From contig JBDHZU010000019.1 in NCBI GenBank assembly GCA_039812085.1, forward strand, positions 1-23,641: 23,641 nt of DNA, written 5' to 3'. The notes beneath the pieces were generated by a model. It ran no database searches. It was not told the DNA's origin and was given only the letters and a program-made list of their open reading frames with translations. Source of the DNA: JBDHZU01 sp039812085. Lineage in GTDB: Bacteria; Actinomycetota; Actinomycetes; S36-B12; UBA10799. A program made the translations under genes and the position numbers. Positions 6,314 through 13,870 of this stretch are shown piece after piece (the stretch's first letter is position 1; each line of letters opens with the position of its first letter).

Positions 6314-6970
6314 TTAACTCGGATCGCTGGTGACGTTGATCAGGATCGAGTTGGACTGATAAGTCTTCGATCCTTTCTTGACGGCGATGTCGATGCGATT
6401 AGGTCCGACAATTCCGGACTGCAGCCAGAACTTGCACTGCCCACCAGAGCTAACCGTGTACTTGGAGTAGGGGAACAATTCGCCGTTCTGGAAGATGAAC
6501 AGCTTGCCGCCTTCAGCAGCGGTTGGAGCCTTGCACTTGACGGTGATCCGTTCCCATTGCTTGGCCGTCTTCGGTCCGCTGATTTTCACCGTGTTCTTAG
6601 TGACAACGTCCGACTTGCCCTTGATAGTCACCTTGATGGCATCGGCCTGATAGACCTTGCCACCCTTGCGGACGGCCACATCAAAGGTGTTCACGCCCGC
6701 CTTGCTCGACTTGACTTTGAAGTTGCAGGAACCGCTCTTGGCGACCTTGGTAGCCAGCGGCAGAATCTCGCCGTTGTGGTAGAGCACAACGGTGCCACCA
6801 GCAAGCGTCTTCGGGGCGGTGCAGTTAATCGTGAACTTGGTATTGACCGTGGCAGTCTTCGGCCCCTTGATGGTGACGGTTCCGGCTGCGTTCGCGGGAG
6901 CAACCGTTCCAATCGCCATTGCTGCTCCGGCAGCAGTAGCCGCGATAGCCATCGTGAGTGTCTTCTTCAT
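6314..6970 (-). CDS. Exported protein with two duplicated Ig-like domains
   Basis: I do not recognise a named family. The start at 6970 (MKKTLTM) is chosen because AAGGAGGA lies about 11 nt before it and a classic signal peptide follows (residues 1-29, cleavage near ANA-A). The mature part is an internal duplication: repeat 1 at about 31-117 and repeat 2 at about 127-213. Both begin TV-I-GPKTA and continue with a Cys, a GG-hydrophobic strand, a NGE(I/L)(L/F)P turn, a second Cys, a VG/GVN strand and GGK-YQ/GSKTYQ. Two cysteines per repeat (50/82 and 146/179) suggest one disulfide in each. The predicted beta-strand pattern fits small bacterial Ig-like folds used on cell surfaces. No sorting motif or membrane anchor is present, so it is probably released or wall-bound. 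Its terminator follows at once, so it stands alone. Confidence 0.75.
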   Translation of the reverse strand: MKKTLTMAIAATAAGAAMAIGTVAPANAAGTVTIKGPKTATVNTKFTINCTAPKTLAGGTVVLYHNGEILPLATKVAKSGSCNFKVKSSKAGVNTFDVAVRKGGKVYQADAIKVTIKGKSDVVTKNTVKISGPKTAKQWERITVKCKAPTAAEGGKLFIFQNGELFPYSKYTVSSGGQCKFWLQSGIVGPNRIDIAVKKGSKTYQSNSILINVTSDPS

Positions 6971-7180
6971 TTGAGACTCTTCCTCCTTGCATACCTCTTG
7001 TCGACTCCCCCGTTGAGTGCCGATTCGAGGTGCGGTCAAACACCCTGCTCATAACTCGTGGTGTTGCCATCACCAACACACCGATAGTTCATTTGTGAAT
7101 TGAGACTTCACTTTCTGCTTATCCACGCCTATTACTGCCTCACGTGCAGGGAAGACGATCGGTTTTGACGATCACTCATT

Positions 7181-8932
7181 GTGGTGAATAGGCACCTCGC
7201 CACCCATTTGCGTTCAAGACTGATGGGCATGTCATCCGATTCCGCAGTCATGAGCAGTTCGACTGCGCGTCGTCGCCTGCGCTGTACCGCAATGGGTGCA
7301 GCGGCTGCGGCGTTAGCGGTGGCGACTCTCGGGGCACCTGCCCAGGCAGCAGGCCAACAAATCTGGGTCAACCCGGGATCCGGCAACGACTCCGCTAACG
7401 GTTCACAAGATGCCCCACTACGAACGCTGGCTGCTGCCTGGAACCGCATTGGTCAAGGCGGAACGGCAGCCGCAGGTTCGACGATCAACCTGCTGCCCGG
7501 CACCTACGCACGTAATTCCATGCCGTACTACTGGGAGAACCGTCACGGCAGCACATCGGCTCCACTAACTATTCGAGCGGCGGGAGCAGCCCGTTCTGCA
7601 GTGCTACTCGGCGATCTCAACATGTACGACATCGACTACCTCGTGATCGATGGACTAGCAATCGCCCCGCGCGGTGATGCCTTCCACTGCGAAGACTGCG
7701 GCAACGTCACAATCAAGAACTCGACCTTGGATGGACGCGACGGCGGGAGCTATGCCGCACATGAAACGTTCAAAGCGAATCAGTCGCACGATCTTCACCT
7801 GCTCAACAACGTGATCGTTGGTGCAGACGACAACGCAATCGACATGGTGGCGGTCAAGCGGGCAACCATCACCGGCAACAACATCTCTGGAGCCGACGAC
7901 TGGTGCGCCTACACCAAAGGTGGATCGTCGTCCATCGACGTAGTGGGGAATGAAATCCACGACTGCGGAGTAGGCGGATTTACTGCGGGCCAGGGAACGG
8001 GCCTGGAGTTCATGGTTGCTCCCGACACCACGTATGAGGCCACCGACGTTCGGGTATCGGGCAACTTCGTCCATGACACCGAAGGGGCGGCCTTTGGCGT
8101 AAACGGTGGTGACCGTATTCAGATCGTGGACAACGTGGCAACGCGAGTAGGGACAAGAAGCCACCTGCTGGAAGTGACGTTTGGTGCGCGTAGCTGCGAC
8201 GGCAATTCCACGCGCTGCCAACAACTGCTCAACAGTGGGGCGTGGGGGACTTCCACTCCCGGCGGTGATGTCATCGTGCATATTCCCGACCAGGATGTGT
8301 CGATCCAACGCAATACGATCGTGAACCCTTCCGGTGTCCATAGCCAATGGCAACACTTCGAGATTTCAACTCCGAGAACGAATGCCATCTCTGCCACGCT
8401 CAAGGGTCCAGCAACAGCCCGCACAGATACCGGTCTTGTGATCACGGACAACGTGATTCGTAACGGAAGCTCCAGCATGCCGTTGGGGATCGACAACAGC
8501 AGCGTGTGTACCAACTCCAACCCCACCTGCACAGTTACACAGATCCTGCGGGACAACGACATCAACGGCAGCACCTCAGTAGCCGTTCCTACTCGGGTAC
8601 CGACGGGAGTTCCCCCGCTTGGTCCACGGCCAAGCCCGACACAACCCACGCCAAAGCCAACGGCCAAGCCGAAAGCACCCAGGATCACCAAGCTGAAAGC
8701 TGGTCGAGGAAAAGTGAAAGTGAGCTGGTCTCGGGTATCGACTCATCCGACAGTCAACCGCTATCGAGTGAAGGCTTTGCCTGGTGGCCGTACCTGCACA
8801 ACCACCGGCACGTCATGCACGGTGAAGAAACTGAGTAAGGGCAAGAACTACCGATTCACTGTTACTGCCCACAACGCCAAAGGCTGGTCGTCACCTAGCA
8901 AACAAAGCAAGAAAGTCCGAACCAAAAGGTAG
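7181..8932 (+). CDS. Secreted right-handed beta-helix protein with C-terminal fibronectin III domain
   Basis: The N-terminus carries an Arg-rich stretch and an Ala-rich hydrophobic core ending at AQAAG (about residue 57), a signal peptide. Residues 61-130 have the WVNPGSGNDSANGS and LRTLAAA opening typical of secreted polysaccharide-active or adhesive beta-helix proteins. Residues 130-490 show repeated short strands with NNV, GN.I and DNV turns, the parallel beta-helix (pectate-lyase-like) pattern. A Pro/Thr/Lys linker (about 470-500) leads to a fibronectin III domain (about 500-583). Whether it cleaves polysaccharide or only binds cannot be told; no lyase catalytic site is obvious. The GTG at 7181 gives the longest frame, but no ribosome site supports it. 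ATG at 7250 (MSSSTARRR) gives a more normal signal peptide. It is divergent from the Ig-like gene. Confidence 0.75.
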   Translation: MVNRHLATHLRSRLMGMSSDSAVMSSSTARRRLRCTAMGAAAAALAVATLGAPAQAAGQQIWVNPGSGNDSANGSQDAPLRTLAAAWNRIGQGGTAAAGSTINLLPGTYARNSMPYYWENRHGSTSAPLTIRAAGAARSAVLLGDLNMYDIDYLVIDGLAIAPRGDAFHCEDCGNVTIKNSTLDGRDGGSYAAHETFKANQSHDLHLLNNVIVGADDNAIDMVAVKRATITGNNISGADDWCAYTKGGSSSIDVVGNEIHDCGVGGFTAGQGTGLEFMVAPDTTYEATDVRVSGNFVHDTEGAAFGVNGGDRIQIVDNVATRVGTRSHLLEVTFGARSCDGNSTRCQQLLNSGAWGTSTPGGDVIVHIPDQDVSIQRNTIVNPSGVHSQWQHFEISTPRTNAISATLKGPATARTDTGLVITDNVIRNGSSSMPLGIDNSSVCTNSNPTCTVTQILRDNDINGSTSVAVPTRVPTGVPPLGPRPSPTQPTPKPTAKPKAPRITKLKAGRGKVKVSWSRVSTHPTVNRYRVKALPGGRTCTTTGTSCTVKKLSKGKNYRFTVTAHNAKGWSSPSKQSKKVRTKR

Positions 8933-9003
8933 TTCCGTGCCGATCCCGTCGCATCCGCCAATCCGAGTCGCGTAACTCGCTACCGGATGATCGTTACCGC
9001 GCA

Positions 9004-9009
9004 TAGGCT
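9004..9009 (+). promoter_or_regulatory. Candidate -10 box (TAGGCT) for the aminotransferase operon
   Basis: TAGGCT ends 7 nt before the GTG at 9017, giving a probable leaderless transcript. It also argues against the in-frame ATG at 8987, which would put the promoter inside the gene. No clear -35 is present. Confidence 0.5.
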
Positions 9010-9016
9010 AGTCATC

Positions 9017-10144
9017 GTGACTGAGCGCGTCTTCCTATCCAAGGCACATGTCACCGAGGCCGAGGTAGAAGCAGTCACACGTGCCCTGACCGGAGGGTGG
9101 GTCACTCCGCTGGGACCGGAGGTCGATGCCTTCGAGGCCGAGATATGCAATTTCTCCGGGGTGGAAAACGCGGTTGCACTGTCTTCGGGAACGGCTGCGC
9201 TTCACCTAGGTCTTCTCGCCTTAGGCGTACAACCCGGCGACGAAGTCATCGTGCCGACTCTGACTTTCGGTGCAACTGTTTTTCCCGTTACCTACGTCGG
9301 AGCACGTCCCGTGTTCGTCGATGCCGAATCGGAGTCCTGGGGCTTAGATCCAGAACTCTTGGCGCAGGTTCTGCAAGAGCGCGACCGTGCAGGTAACCAA
9401 GTCGCGGCGATCATTCCGGTCGATCTGTTTGGGCGTCCCGCTAACTATGACGCGATCCTGGCTGCTGCTCAGGAGTACGACGTGCCCGTGCTCGTGGATG
9501 CGGCCGAATCTCTCGGAGCTACTTATCAGGACAACCCAGCCGGATCTTTGGGTCAGGCTGCGATTTTCTCCTTCAATGGCAACAAGATCATGACTACTTC
9601 CGGTGGGGGAATGTTCGTTTCGAACGACAAGGCACTGGTGGACAAGGTTCGGTTTTGGTCGACCCAGTCACGCGAGCCATTTCCTTGGTACCAACATGAG
9701 GAGATTGGCTACAACTACCGGATGAGCAACATCTTGGCCGCGCTTGGCCGGGCGCAACTCGAACGCTTGCCCGACATGATGAATCGGCGTCAAGAGATTC
9801 GTCAGCGATACACGAAGTTGCTCGCAGAAGAACCTGGCGTTGAGGTCACGGCCGATCCGCACTGGGGAACGGGTAACTCCTGGCTCACAACAGTGAGCTT
9901 CGATCCTCAGAGTCATCCGCAAGCACCGACCCGGGTACGAGAAGCGCTCGAGGAACAGAACATCGAGGCGCGGCCGATCTGGAAACCCATGCATCAACAA
10001 CCGGTCTTCAGCACAAACGAAGCAGTACTCACTGGTGTGGCCGATCGCATCTACGAGACCGGGCTGTGTCTACCGAGTGGATTGGATGTCACAGACGCCG
10101 ACATCGAGCGTGTGGTGAACGGAATTCAGGAGTCCCTGACATGA
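9017..10144 (+). CDS. DegT/DnrJ/EryC1-family PLP aminotransferase
   Basis: This enzyme probably transfers an amino group to a 4-keto nucleotide sugar, giving a UDP-amino sugar for glycan synthesis. Counting from GTG 9017 (VTERVFLSK) it has 375 residues, the usual size. The family order is clear: GGWVTPLGPEV at the N-terminus, SSGTAALHLGL cofactor region, GDEVIVPTLTFGAT, VDLFGRPA, the VLVDAAESLGA Asp, and the PLP lysine in FSFNGNKIMTTSGGG (K190 in this numbering). NYRMSN and RPIWKPMHQQP near the end are also typical of PglE/LegC-type sugar aminotransferases. It overlaps the next gene by ATGA, and the neighbour is a PglC-like transferase, which fits synthesis of a bacillosamine-like or related 4-amino sugar. 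The required 4,6-dehydratase and acetyltransferase are not in the window, so the exact sugar is open. Confidence 0.88.
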   Translation: MTERVFLSKAHVTEAEVEAVTRALTGGWVTPLGPEVDAFEAEICNFSGVENAVALSSGTAALHLGLLALGVQPGDEVIVPTLTFGATVFPVTYVGARPVFVDAESESWGLDPELLAQVLQERDRAGNQVAAIIPVDLFGRPANYDAILAAAQEYDVPVLVDAAESLGATYQDNPAGSLGQAAIFSFNGNKIMTTSGGGMFVSNDKALVDKVRFWSTQSREPFPWYQHEEIGYNYRMSNILAALGRAQLERLPDMMNRRQEIRQRYTKLLAEEPGVEVTADPHWGTGNSWLTTVSFDPQSHPQAPTRVREALEEQNIEARPIWKPMHQQPVFSTNEAVLTGVADRIYETGLCLPSGLDVTDADIERVVNGIQESLT

Positions 10145-10767
10145 CCGGCTTCTATCCTCGAGTGGGCAAGCGAATGCTCGACCTCGTCCTCAGCATTCCC
10201 GCCGCCATCGTCTCTTTGCCGTTACAAGCAGCCATCGCAATCCTGGTCCGGGTAAAGCTCGGTTCGCCCGTGCTGTTTAGGCAGGAGCGTCCGGGCAAAA
10301 ACGGCGAGGTTTTCTCACTGGTCAAGTTCCGAACTATGACGAACGAGACAAACTCCGACGGCGATCTTCTGCCGGAAGCAAAGCGCCTAACGCGTTTTGG
10401 TCATCTCCTGCGCTCAACGAGTTTGGATGAGTTGCCGGAACTGTTCAACGTGATTCGGGGGGACATGAGTTTGGTTGGACCTCGTCCCCTGTTGGTCAAA
10501 TACCTTCCGCGATACACCAAGGAACAGGCCCGCCGTCATGAAGTGCACCCCGGATTGACTGGGCTTGCCCAGATCAGCGGACGCAACAGTTCCTCTTGGG
10601 ACGAGAAGTTCGAGCGCGACATCTGGTACGTCGACCACGTATCCGTAGCACTGGACCTGCGGATCATGGCAAAAACGGTCGCTACGGTATTTACTCGCCA
10701 AGGCGTGAACGCCGAGGTTGACTTGACTGCTCCCGAATTCATGGGGAGTGGGGAGTCAAGATCGTGA
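10141..10767 (+). CDS. PglC/WcaJ-type polyprenyl-phosphate phosphoglycosyl transferase
   Basis: This is a small monotopic sugar-1-phosphate transferase (208 residues, PglC size) that puts the first sugar phosphate on the undecaprenyl-phosphate carrier at the inner membrane face. The start at 10141 is taken from the ATGA overlap with the aminotransferase; an upstream in-frame ATG at 10066 would overlap it by about 80 nt. Features: membrane-dipping hydrophobic hairpin (about 14-37), GSPVLFRQERPG, FSLVKFRTMT, the catalytic Asp-Glu pair D96-E97 in SLDELPELFNV, RGDMSLVGPRP and PGLTGLAQISGR. There is no long N-terminal multi-pass domain as in WbaP/WcaJ. The next gene begins inside its stop codon (GTGA), so the three genes are translationally coupled. 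The donor is probably the UDP-amino sugar made by the preceding gene. Confidence 0.92.
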   Translation: MTGFYPRVGKRMLDLVLSIPAAIVSLPLQAAIAILVRVKLGSPVLFRQERPGKNGEVFSLVKFRTMTNETNSDGDLLPEAKRLTRFGHLLRSTSLDELPELFNVIRGDMSLVGPRPLLVKYLPRYTKEQARRHEVHPGLTGLAQISGRNSSSWDEKFERDIWYVDHVSVALDLRIMAKTVATVFTRQGVNAEVDLTAPEFMGSGESRS

Positions 10768-11699
10768 GCGTCAATGTTGCGTTCTCAGCGGCCGGCAGGC
10801 GTGTGGAGCTGATCGAACAATTCCGGTCTCGCCTCCCCAGTTTCGGTGGTGGGTCAATCACGGCGTTGGAGATGTGTAACGACTTTGCTGCCCGAACGTT
10901 TGTGGACTCTTTCATGTCGGTACCCCCGTGTGCTGAAGACGGGTTCATCGATACCGTCCTTCGGGCATGTCAGCAGAACGACATTTCGCTACTCATCCCA
11001 TTGATCGATACCGAGTTGTCTGTGTACGCCGCCAATCGTGATCAGTTTCGGGATCAAGGGATCACCGTCAATATCTCCGGACCAGAAACCATCAGTATCT
11101 GCGCTGACAAACGTCTGTTCGCAAAGAGCCTGAAGGGCATCGCGCAGGTACCTACAGAAGCGAATGAGCTTGCCGACGATCAAATAGCAGTGATTGCGAA
11201 ACCGACAAGTGGTTCCTCCTCCATCGGGCTACAGATGTTTGAGAGGCTCGCTGATGTTCCCCCGGAAACATTGCAGGACCCAGCATTCCTAGTGCAGCAG
11301 CGCGTATTCGGGGAGGAGTACGCGGTCGATATCTTTGTGGATGGATCAGCTAGGGCGTTGTATGTACGTCACCAATATTCGATGCGTGCTGGCGAAACCG
11401 ACAAAGCGCGGTCAGTAATTAACGATGATGTGTGTCGCACTGTGAGTGCAGCAGTGAACACTTTGCCTGATGCCTTTGGCGTCATCCACGCGGATGTGAT
11501 CGTTGACCGCGAAACCGGTGAGCCCGTCATCCTCGAGATGAACCCTCGATTCCCTGGGGGGTACCCCTTAAGCCACGAGGCGGGATCGCCGATGATCGAC
11601 TGGCTACTCACTTTAGCCATCGGGGATGAACCGGATTACTCACGAACGCCGTTCCGACCACTGACCATGTCGCGATACTCCCTGGGCGCCTACGGGTAA
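10764..11699 (+). CDS. ATP-grasp ligase, carbamoyl-phosphate-synthase-like
   Basis: This 311-residue protein has the ATP-grasp layout: an N-terminal pre-ATP domain (1-110), an ATP-binding loop (AKPTSGSSSIGL, 145-156), the adenine-side region FLVQQRVFGEEYAVDIFVDG (176-194), and the metal-binding EMNPRFPGGYPLSHEAG (258-274). ATP-grasp enzymes join a carboxylate to an amine or other nucleophile through an acyl phosphate. The start is GTG at 10764, overlapping the previous stop as GTGA. Similar genes are frequent beside PglC-type transferases and DegT aminotransferases in surface-glycan clusters, where a role in attaching an amino acid or other acyl group to the amino sugar is plausible, but I cannot state the substrate. 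The gene ends 3 nt before the convergent methyltransferase stop. Confidence 0.82.
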   Translation: MSVNVAFSAAGRRVELIEQFRSRLPSFGGGSITALEMCNDFAARTFVDSFMSVPPCAEDGFIDTVLRACQQNDISLLIPLIDTELSVYAANRDQFRDQGITVNISGPETISICADKRLFAKSLKGIAQVPTEANELADDQIAVIAKPTSGSSSIGLQMFERLADVPPETLQDPAFLVQQRVFGEEYAVDIFVDGSARALYVRHQYSMRAGETDKARSVINDDVCRTVSAAVNTLPDAFGVIHADVIVDRETGEPVILEMNPRFPGGYPLSHEAGSPMIDWLLTLAIGDEPDYSRTPFRPLTMSRYSLGAYG

Positions 11700-11702
11700 G
11701 GG

Positions 11703-12323
11703 TCAGATCCGTTCCAAGAGTCGGCTGGTGAAGTTCGTGTAGATCGGGTGGCTATAGCTGTATTTCACGACATAACCCTCTGGCTTCACATCGTTGAGAT
11801 TTATCAGCACCAACCACTGCGGGTTGGATCGTTGGATGAGGACGGAGTAAAGGTCAAGGTCGACGAAAGGACGAAATAGGAACAGAACGTCGGCGTGGGT
11901 GAGGTCCGCCGACAATGCATCCTCCACTCGGACCACCGCCGGAGTGCCCTTGAGGTTGGACTGAGCGATCGCTGCCACATCCTCGAACAGTTCGATTCCT
12001 TCGACATGACCAAAACCTTGCTCGACGGCCACCCGGCAAACCATTCCTGACCCGCAACCGACATCGACCAGAGTCTTCGATTGACGGTCAGGGACCTGTT
12101 GCAAGATGCGTGCCGCGATCCGTGGATGCGCTGGAAAGTTGCCAGTTGCATTCTCCGCAGATGAACCGTGTGCTGAGGGAGTGGACGAGGAGGCAAATTT
12201 AGTTCCAGACCGCCAGTCGCGGTACTTCAGGTACGAGTAGTAGTAGGTCAAATAGACCGCGTTCTTGGTATCGCCCTGGCGCAAGCGGCGCCCAAACTTG
12301 GTAACAAGCGAACTGCTCGCCAT
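11703..12323 (-). CDS. Class I SAM-dependent methyltransferase
   Basis: This 206-residue protein has the Rossmann-type methyltransferase core. Motif I is LVDVGCGSGMVCRVA at 85-99, the acidic residue of motif II is E111 in GIELFEDVAA, and VRVEDALSADL (about 131-141) and the hydrophobic strand DVLFLFRPFV (145-154) follow. The N-terminal 60 residues are basic and Ser/Tyr-rich (YYYSYLKYRDW) and have no counterpart I know. The ribosome site GAGGGGGC lies before the ATG. It is transcribed alone, converging on the ATP-grasp gene with 3 nt between stops. The surrounding genes suggest sugar or lipid-carrier modification, but the acceptor (small molecule, glycan or protein) is not visible. Confidence 0.78.
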   Translation of the reverse strand: MASSSLVTKFGRRLRQGDTKNAVYLTYYYSYLKYRDWRSGTKFASSSTPSAHGSSAENATGNFPAHPRIAARILQQVPDRQSKTLVDVGCGSGMVCRVAVEQGFGHVEGIELFEDVAAIAQSNLKGTPAVVRVEDALSADLTHADVLFLFRPFVDLDLYSVLIQRSNPQWLVLINLNDVKPEGYVVKYSYSHPIYTNFTSRLLERI

Positions 12324-12360
12324 CAGAACGCCCCCTCAGATTTTGGAAACTCTACGCGTT

Positions 12361-12391
12361 CACCCGGGGATGTGTGAGTCTTTCCGGGCGC
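12361..12391. other. Imperfect hairpin between the DUF4097 and methyltransferase genes
   Basis: CCCGG(GGA) and (TT)CCGGG, about 14 nt apart in the loop, can pair over 5-7 positions. It lies about 70 nt downstream of the DUF4097 stop and 40 nt upstream of the methyltransferase start, so it may terminate the former. No T tract supports this on the minus strand. Confidence 0.25.
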
Positions 12392-12458
12392 CCCATCTTT
12401 CTTTGCACTTTCTTTGCCAGCATCCACCCACGAGGTCTAGAACGTAGTAACCAGATAC

Positions 12459-13313
12459 TCAGGCGACTGCCCGATCAATGGTGATGTCACCGGCAGCAGT
12501 ACGGGCATGAACCTCAACCGTTGAGTCAGACGACTCGGGGCTACTTGCAACATCGAGACCGGTGCGCACCATTCCAAAACGCGATGCCACCTGCAGCCAC
12601 GCAGCCACGCCTTCTCGGACACCGATAGCAATGGCGCCTGCACCAGTTCGGATAGTGACTGCACCCGTGGATACCTCGTTGACAGCGATGTCGCCAGCAG
12701 CAGAACCGATCGTCAAAGAGGCCAATGCTCGACCAACCGTGACATCGCCACTGGCCGTGCGGATGTGCGACTCACTTCCGCATTCAGCAATCTCGATGAT
12801 CCCGTTGGAGTTCTTGACCGTTGCCCGACCAACAACCGTGCCCAACGTGATCACACCTGTTGATGTTTTGACGGTGGCTTCCCCGCCGATGTGATCAGCG
12901 AAGACATCGCCAAAACCAGTTTTGGCCGATAACGCTGCTACCTGGTCAAGTCGGATATCGCCCATCCCAGTTCGCACCGATGCGTCTCCCAATTCACCTT
13001 CGGTGACGATCGGACCAACGCCAGTGTGCGCGATCACGCCAGATGCCGTCGGCACCTCAACCTGTACACGCACGGACCCTTCACTTCGACTGATGAGTCG
13101 ACCCCAGGTCTTGGTAGATCGGACCGTCAATTTGTTGTCAGCGAATGACACCTGCACGTTCTGAGCTGCCTGAACATCTGCCGGATTCTGCTCATCCCGC
13201 GGATTCACGATGGCAACGCAATCGTCGCGATCACTTGCGTTGACCTGGATCTCTCCAGCCGCCACATCGATGGTGGCAACGATCGGACCTGCAGTAGGAA
13301 ATGTGTTGTTCAT
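12459..13313 (-). CDS. DUF4097-family beta-strand-repeat protein
   Basis: This 284-residue protein consists of short glycine-rich beta-strand repeats of the DUF4097 type: G(V/I)GPIVTEG, TGMGDIRLDQV, TGFGDVFADHI, TSTGVITLGTV, NSNGIIEIAEC, TASGDVTVGRA, SAAGDIAVNEV and TGAGAIAIGV, each about 20 residues long from about 115 to 255, predicting a regular beta-solenoid. The family is often annotated as a putative adhesin, but there is no signal peptide or membrane helix here, so the protein is probably cytoplasmic and such a role is doubtful. The ORF starts 19 nt after the stop of the ribbon-helix-helix gene, with GGGG before the ATG, so the two are co-transcribed. Such RHH-DUF4097 pairs recur in actinobacteria; their function is not known to me. 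Confidence 0.8.
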   Translation of the reverse strand: MNNTFPTAGPIVATIDVAAGEIQVNASDRDDCVAIVNPRDEQNPADVQAAQNVQVSFADNKLTVRSTKTWGRLISRSEGSVRVQVEVPTASGVIAHTGVGPIVTEGELGDASVRTGMGDIRLDQVAALSAKTGFGDVFADHIGGEATVKTSTGVITLGTVVGRATVKNSNGIIEIAECGSESHIRTASGDVTVGRALASLTIGSAAGDIAVNEVSTGAVTIRTGAGAIAIGVREGVAAWLQVASRFGMVRTGLDVASSPESSDSTVEVHARTAAGDITIDRAVA

Positions 13314-13332
13314 TGGATACCCCGTTGGTTGA

Positions 13333-13812
13333 TTAGCGGACCCAGCCGGTAAATCCGCGCTGGGAAGTATGTGTGTGTTGAGTCGGCGAACTAGTGGCGG
13401 AATTGAGGGTGCGAATCAACCAGCTATTGACGGATACACCGTCTCGACCGGCGGACTGCTCGATGCGCGACTTCAGGGACTCGGATAAACGCAATGTGAT
13501 GCGCGCGGCGGTGTCTTCTGACTCGGTAGGGATAACAGCCGCATCGGCCTGCGGTTCAGGTTCGTGATCTACAGGAAGGTCAAGGACGAACTCTGGATCA
13601 CGGCCTCGAAGTCGTACATCCACTGATCCAGGTGCAAGTTCAAGTGTGATCTCGTTCGCTGCTTCGCTGATTGCTTCCAGCAATGCCAGCCGGATTGCCG
13701 CATCCATTCCTGCGGTCATGCGGTCAGCAATTGCCTGTCCATCGTCGCCGCTACTTTCTGCCGCAACAATCAACTGCTCGCGGACGCTGTCCACATAGGG
13801 CTGAAGTTCCAT
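13333..13812 (-). CDS. HicB/Arc-like ribbon-helix-helix DNA-binding protein
   Basis: This is a 159-residue protein with two parts. Residues 1-80 (MELQPYVDSVREQL, then AAIRLALLEAISEAANEITLELAPGSVDVRLRGRDPEF) form a helical region ending in a short beta segment that recurs in actinobacterial relatives. Residues about 102-140 (AARITLRLSESLKSRIEQSA, then GVSVNSWLIRTL) are a ribbon-helix-helix DNA-binding fold of the HicB/Arc kind: the ITLRLS strand contacts DNA and two helices make the dimer. No HicA toxin gene accompanies it, so an antitoxin label would mislead; it is more likely the regulator of its own operon with DUF4097. Its promoter has three 22-bp-spaced repeats, and the ATG lies 6 nt after a near-consensus -10, so the mRNA is probably leaderless. 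Confidence 0.8.
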   Translation of the reverse strand: MELQPYVDSVREQLIVAAESSGDDGQAIADRMTAGMDAAIRLALLEAISEAANEITLELAPGSVDVRLRGRDPEFVLDLPVDHEPEPQADAAVIPTESEDTAARITLRLSESLKSRIEQSAGRDGVSVNSWLIRTLNSATSSPTQHTHTSQRGFTGWVR

Positions 13813-13863
13813 GACTTCATTATGCAGTCATATTGATGTCAAAGTCAATGCATTCTGATGTCA
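13812..13863 (-). promoter_or_regulatory. Promoter and probable operator of the RHH-DUF4097 operon
   Basis: On the minus strand TTGACT (13843-13848) and CATAAT (13819-13824), 18 nt apart, form a good promoter, and the ATG (13810-13812) begins 6 nt after the -10. Plus-strand TGATGTCA occurs at 13834-13841 and 13856-13863, and the related TGACTTCA at 13812-13819, all exactly 22 bp apart. GTCA also occurs at 13827, 11 bp before one of them. Sites one or two DNA turns apart that overlap the promoter suit a ribbon-helix-helix autorepressor; binding by the adjacent protein is inferred. Confidence 0.65.
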
Positions 13864-13870
13864 GGCCATT

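Noticed and set aside
6971..7039. Upstream start for the Ig-like protein
   Set aside because: The 23 additional polar residues would precede an ordinary signal peptide, and the AAGGAGG site lies in front of the later ATG.
6311..7054. A 247-codon open frame on the plus strand opposite the Ig-like gene
   Set aside because: It is the antisense shadow of the exported-protein gene, which has a ribosome site, a signal peptide and a duplicated domain; the shadow has none of these.
7655..8356. Long minus-strand open frame within the beta-helix gene
   Set aside because: Antisense shadow without ribosome site, domain or compositional support.
10066..10140. Extended N-terminus for the PglC-like protein (ATG at 10066)
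   Set aside because: It would overlap the aminotransferase by about 80 nt and adds residues foreign to the family; the ATGA overlap start at 10141 fits the family size.
12397..12417. CTTTCTTTGC repeated twice with a 1-nt spacer
   Set aside because: Two short copies in a pyrimidine-rich stretch; too little to call an operator or repeat array.
13333..13812. HicAB toxin-antitoxin system
   Set aside because: Only the ribbon-helix-helix half is present; the neighbour is DUF4097, and no small HicA-like dsRNA-binding protein is encoded nearby.
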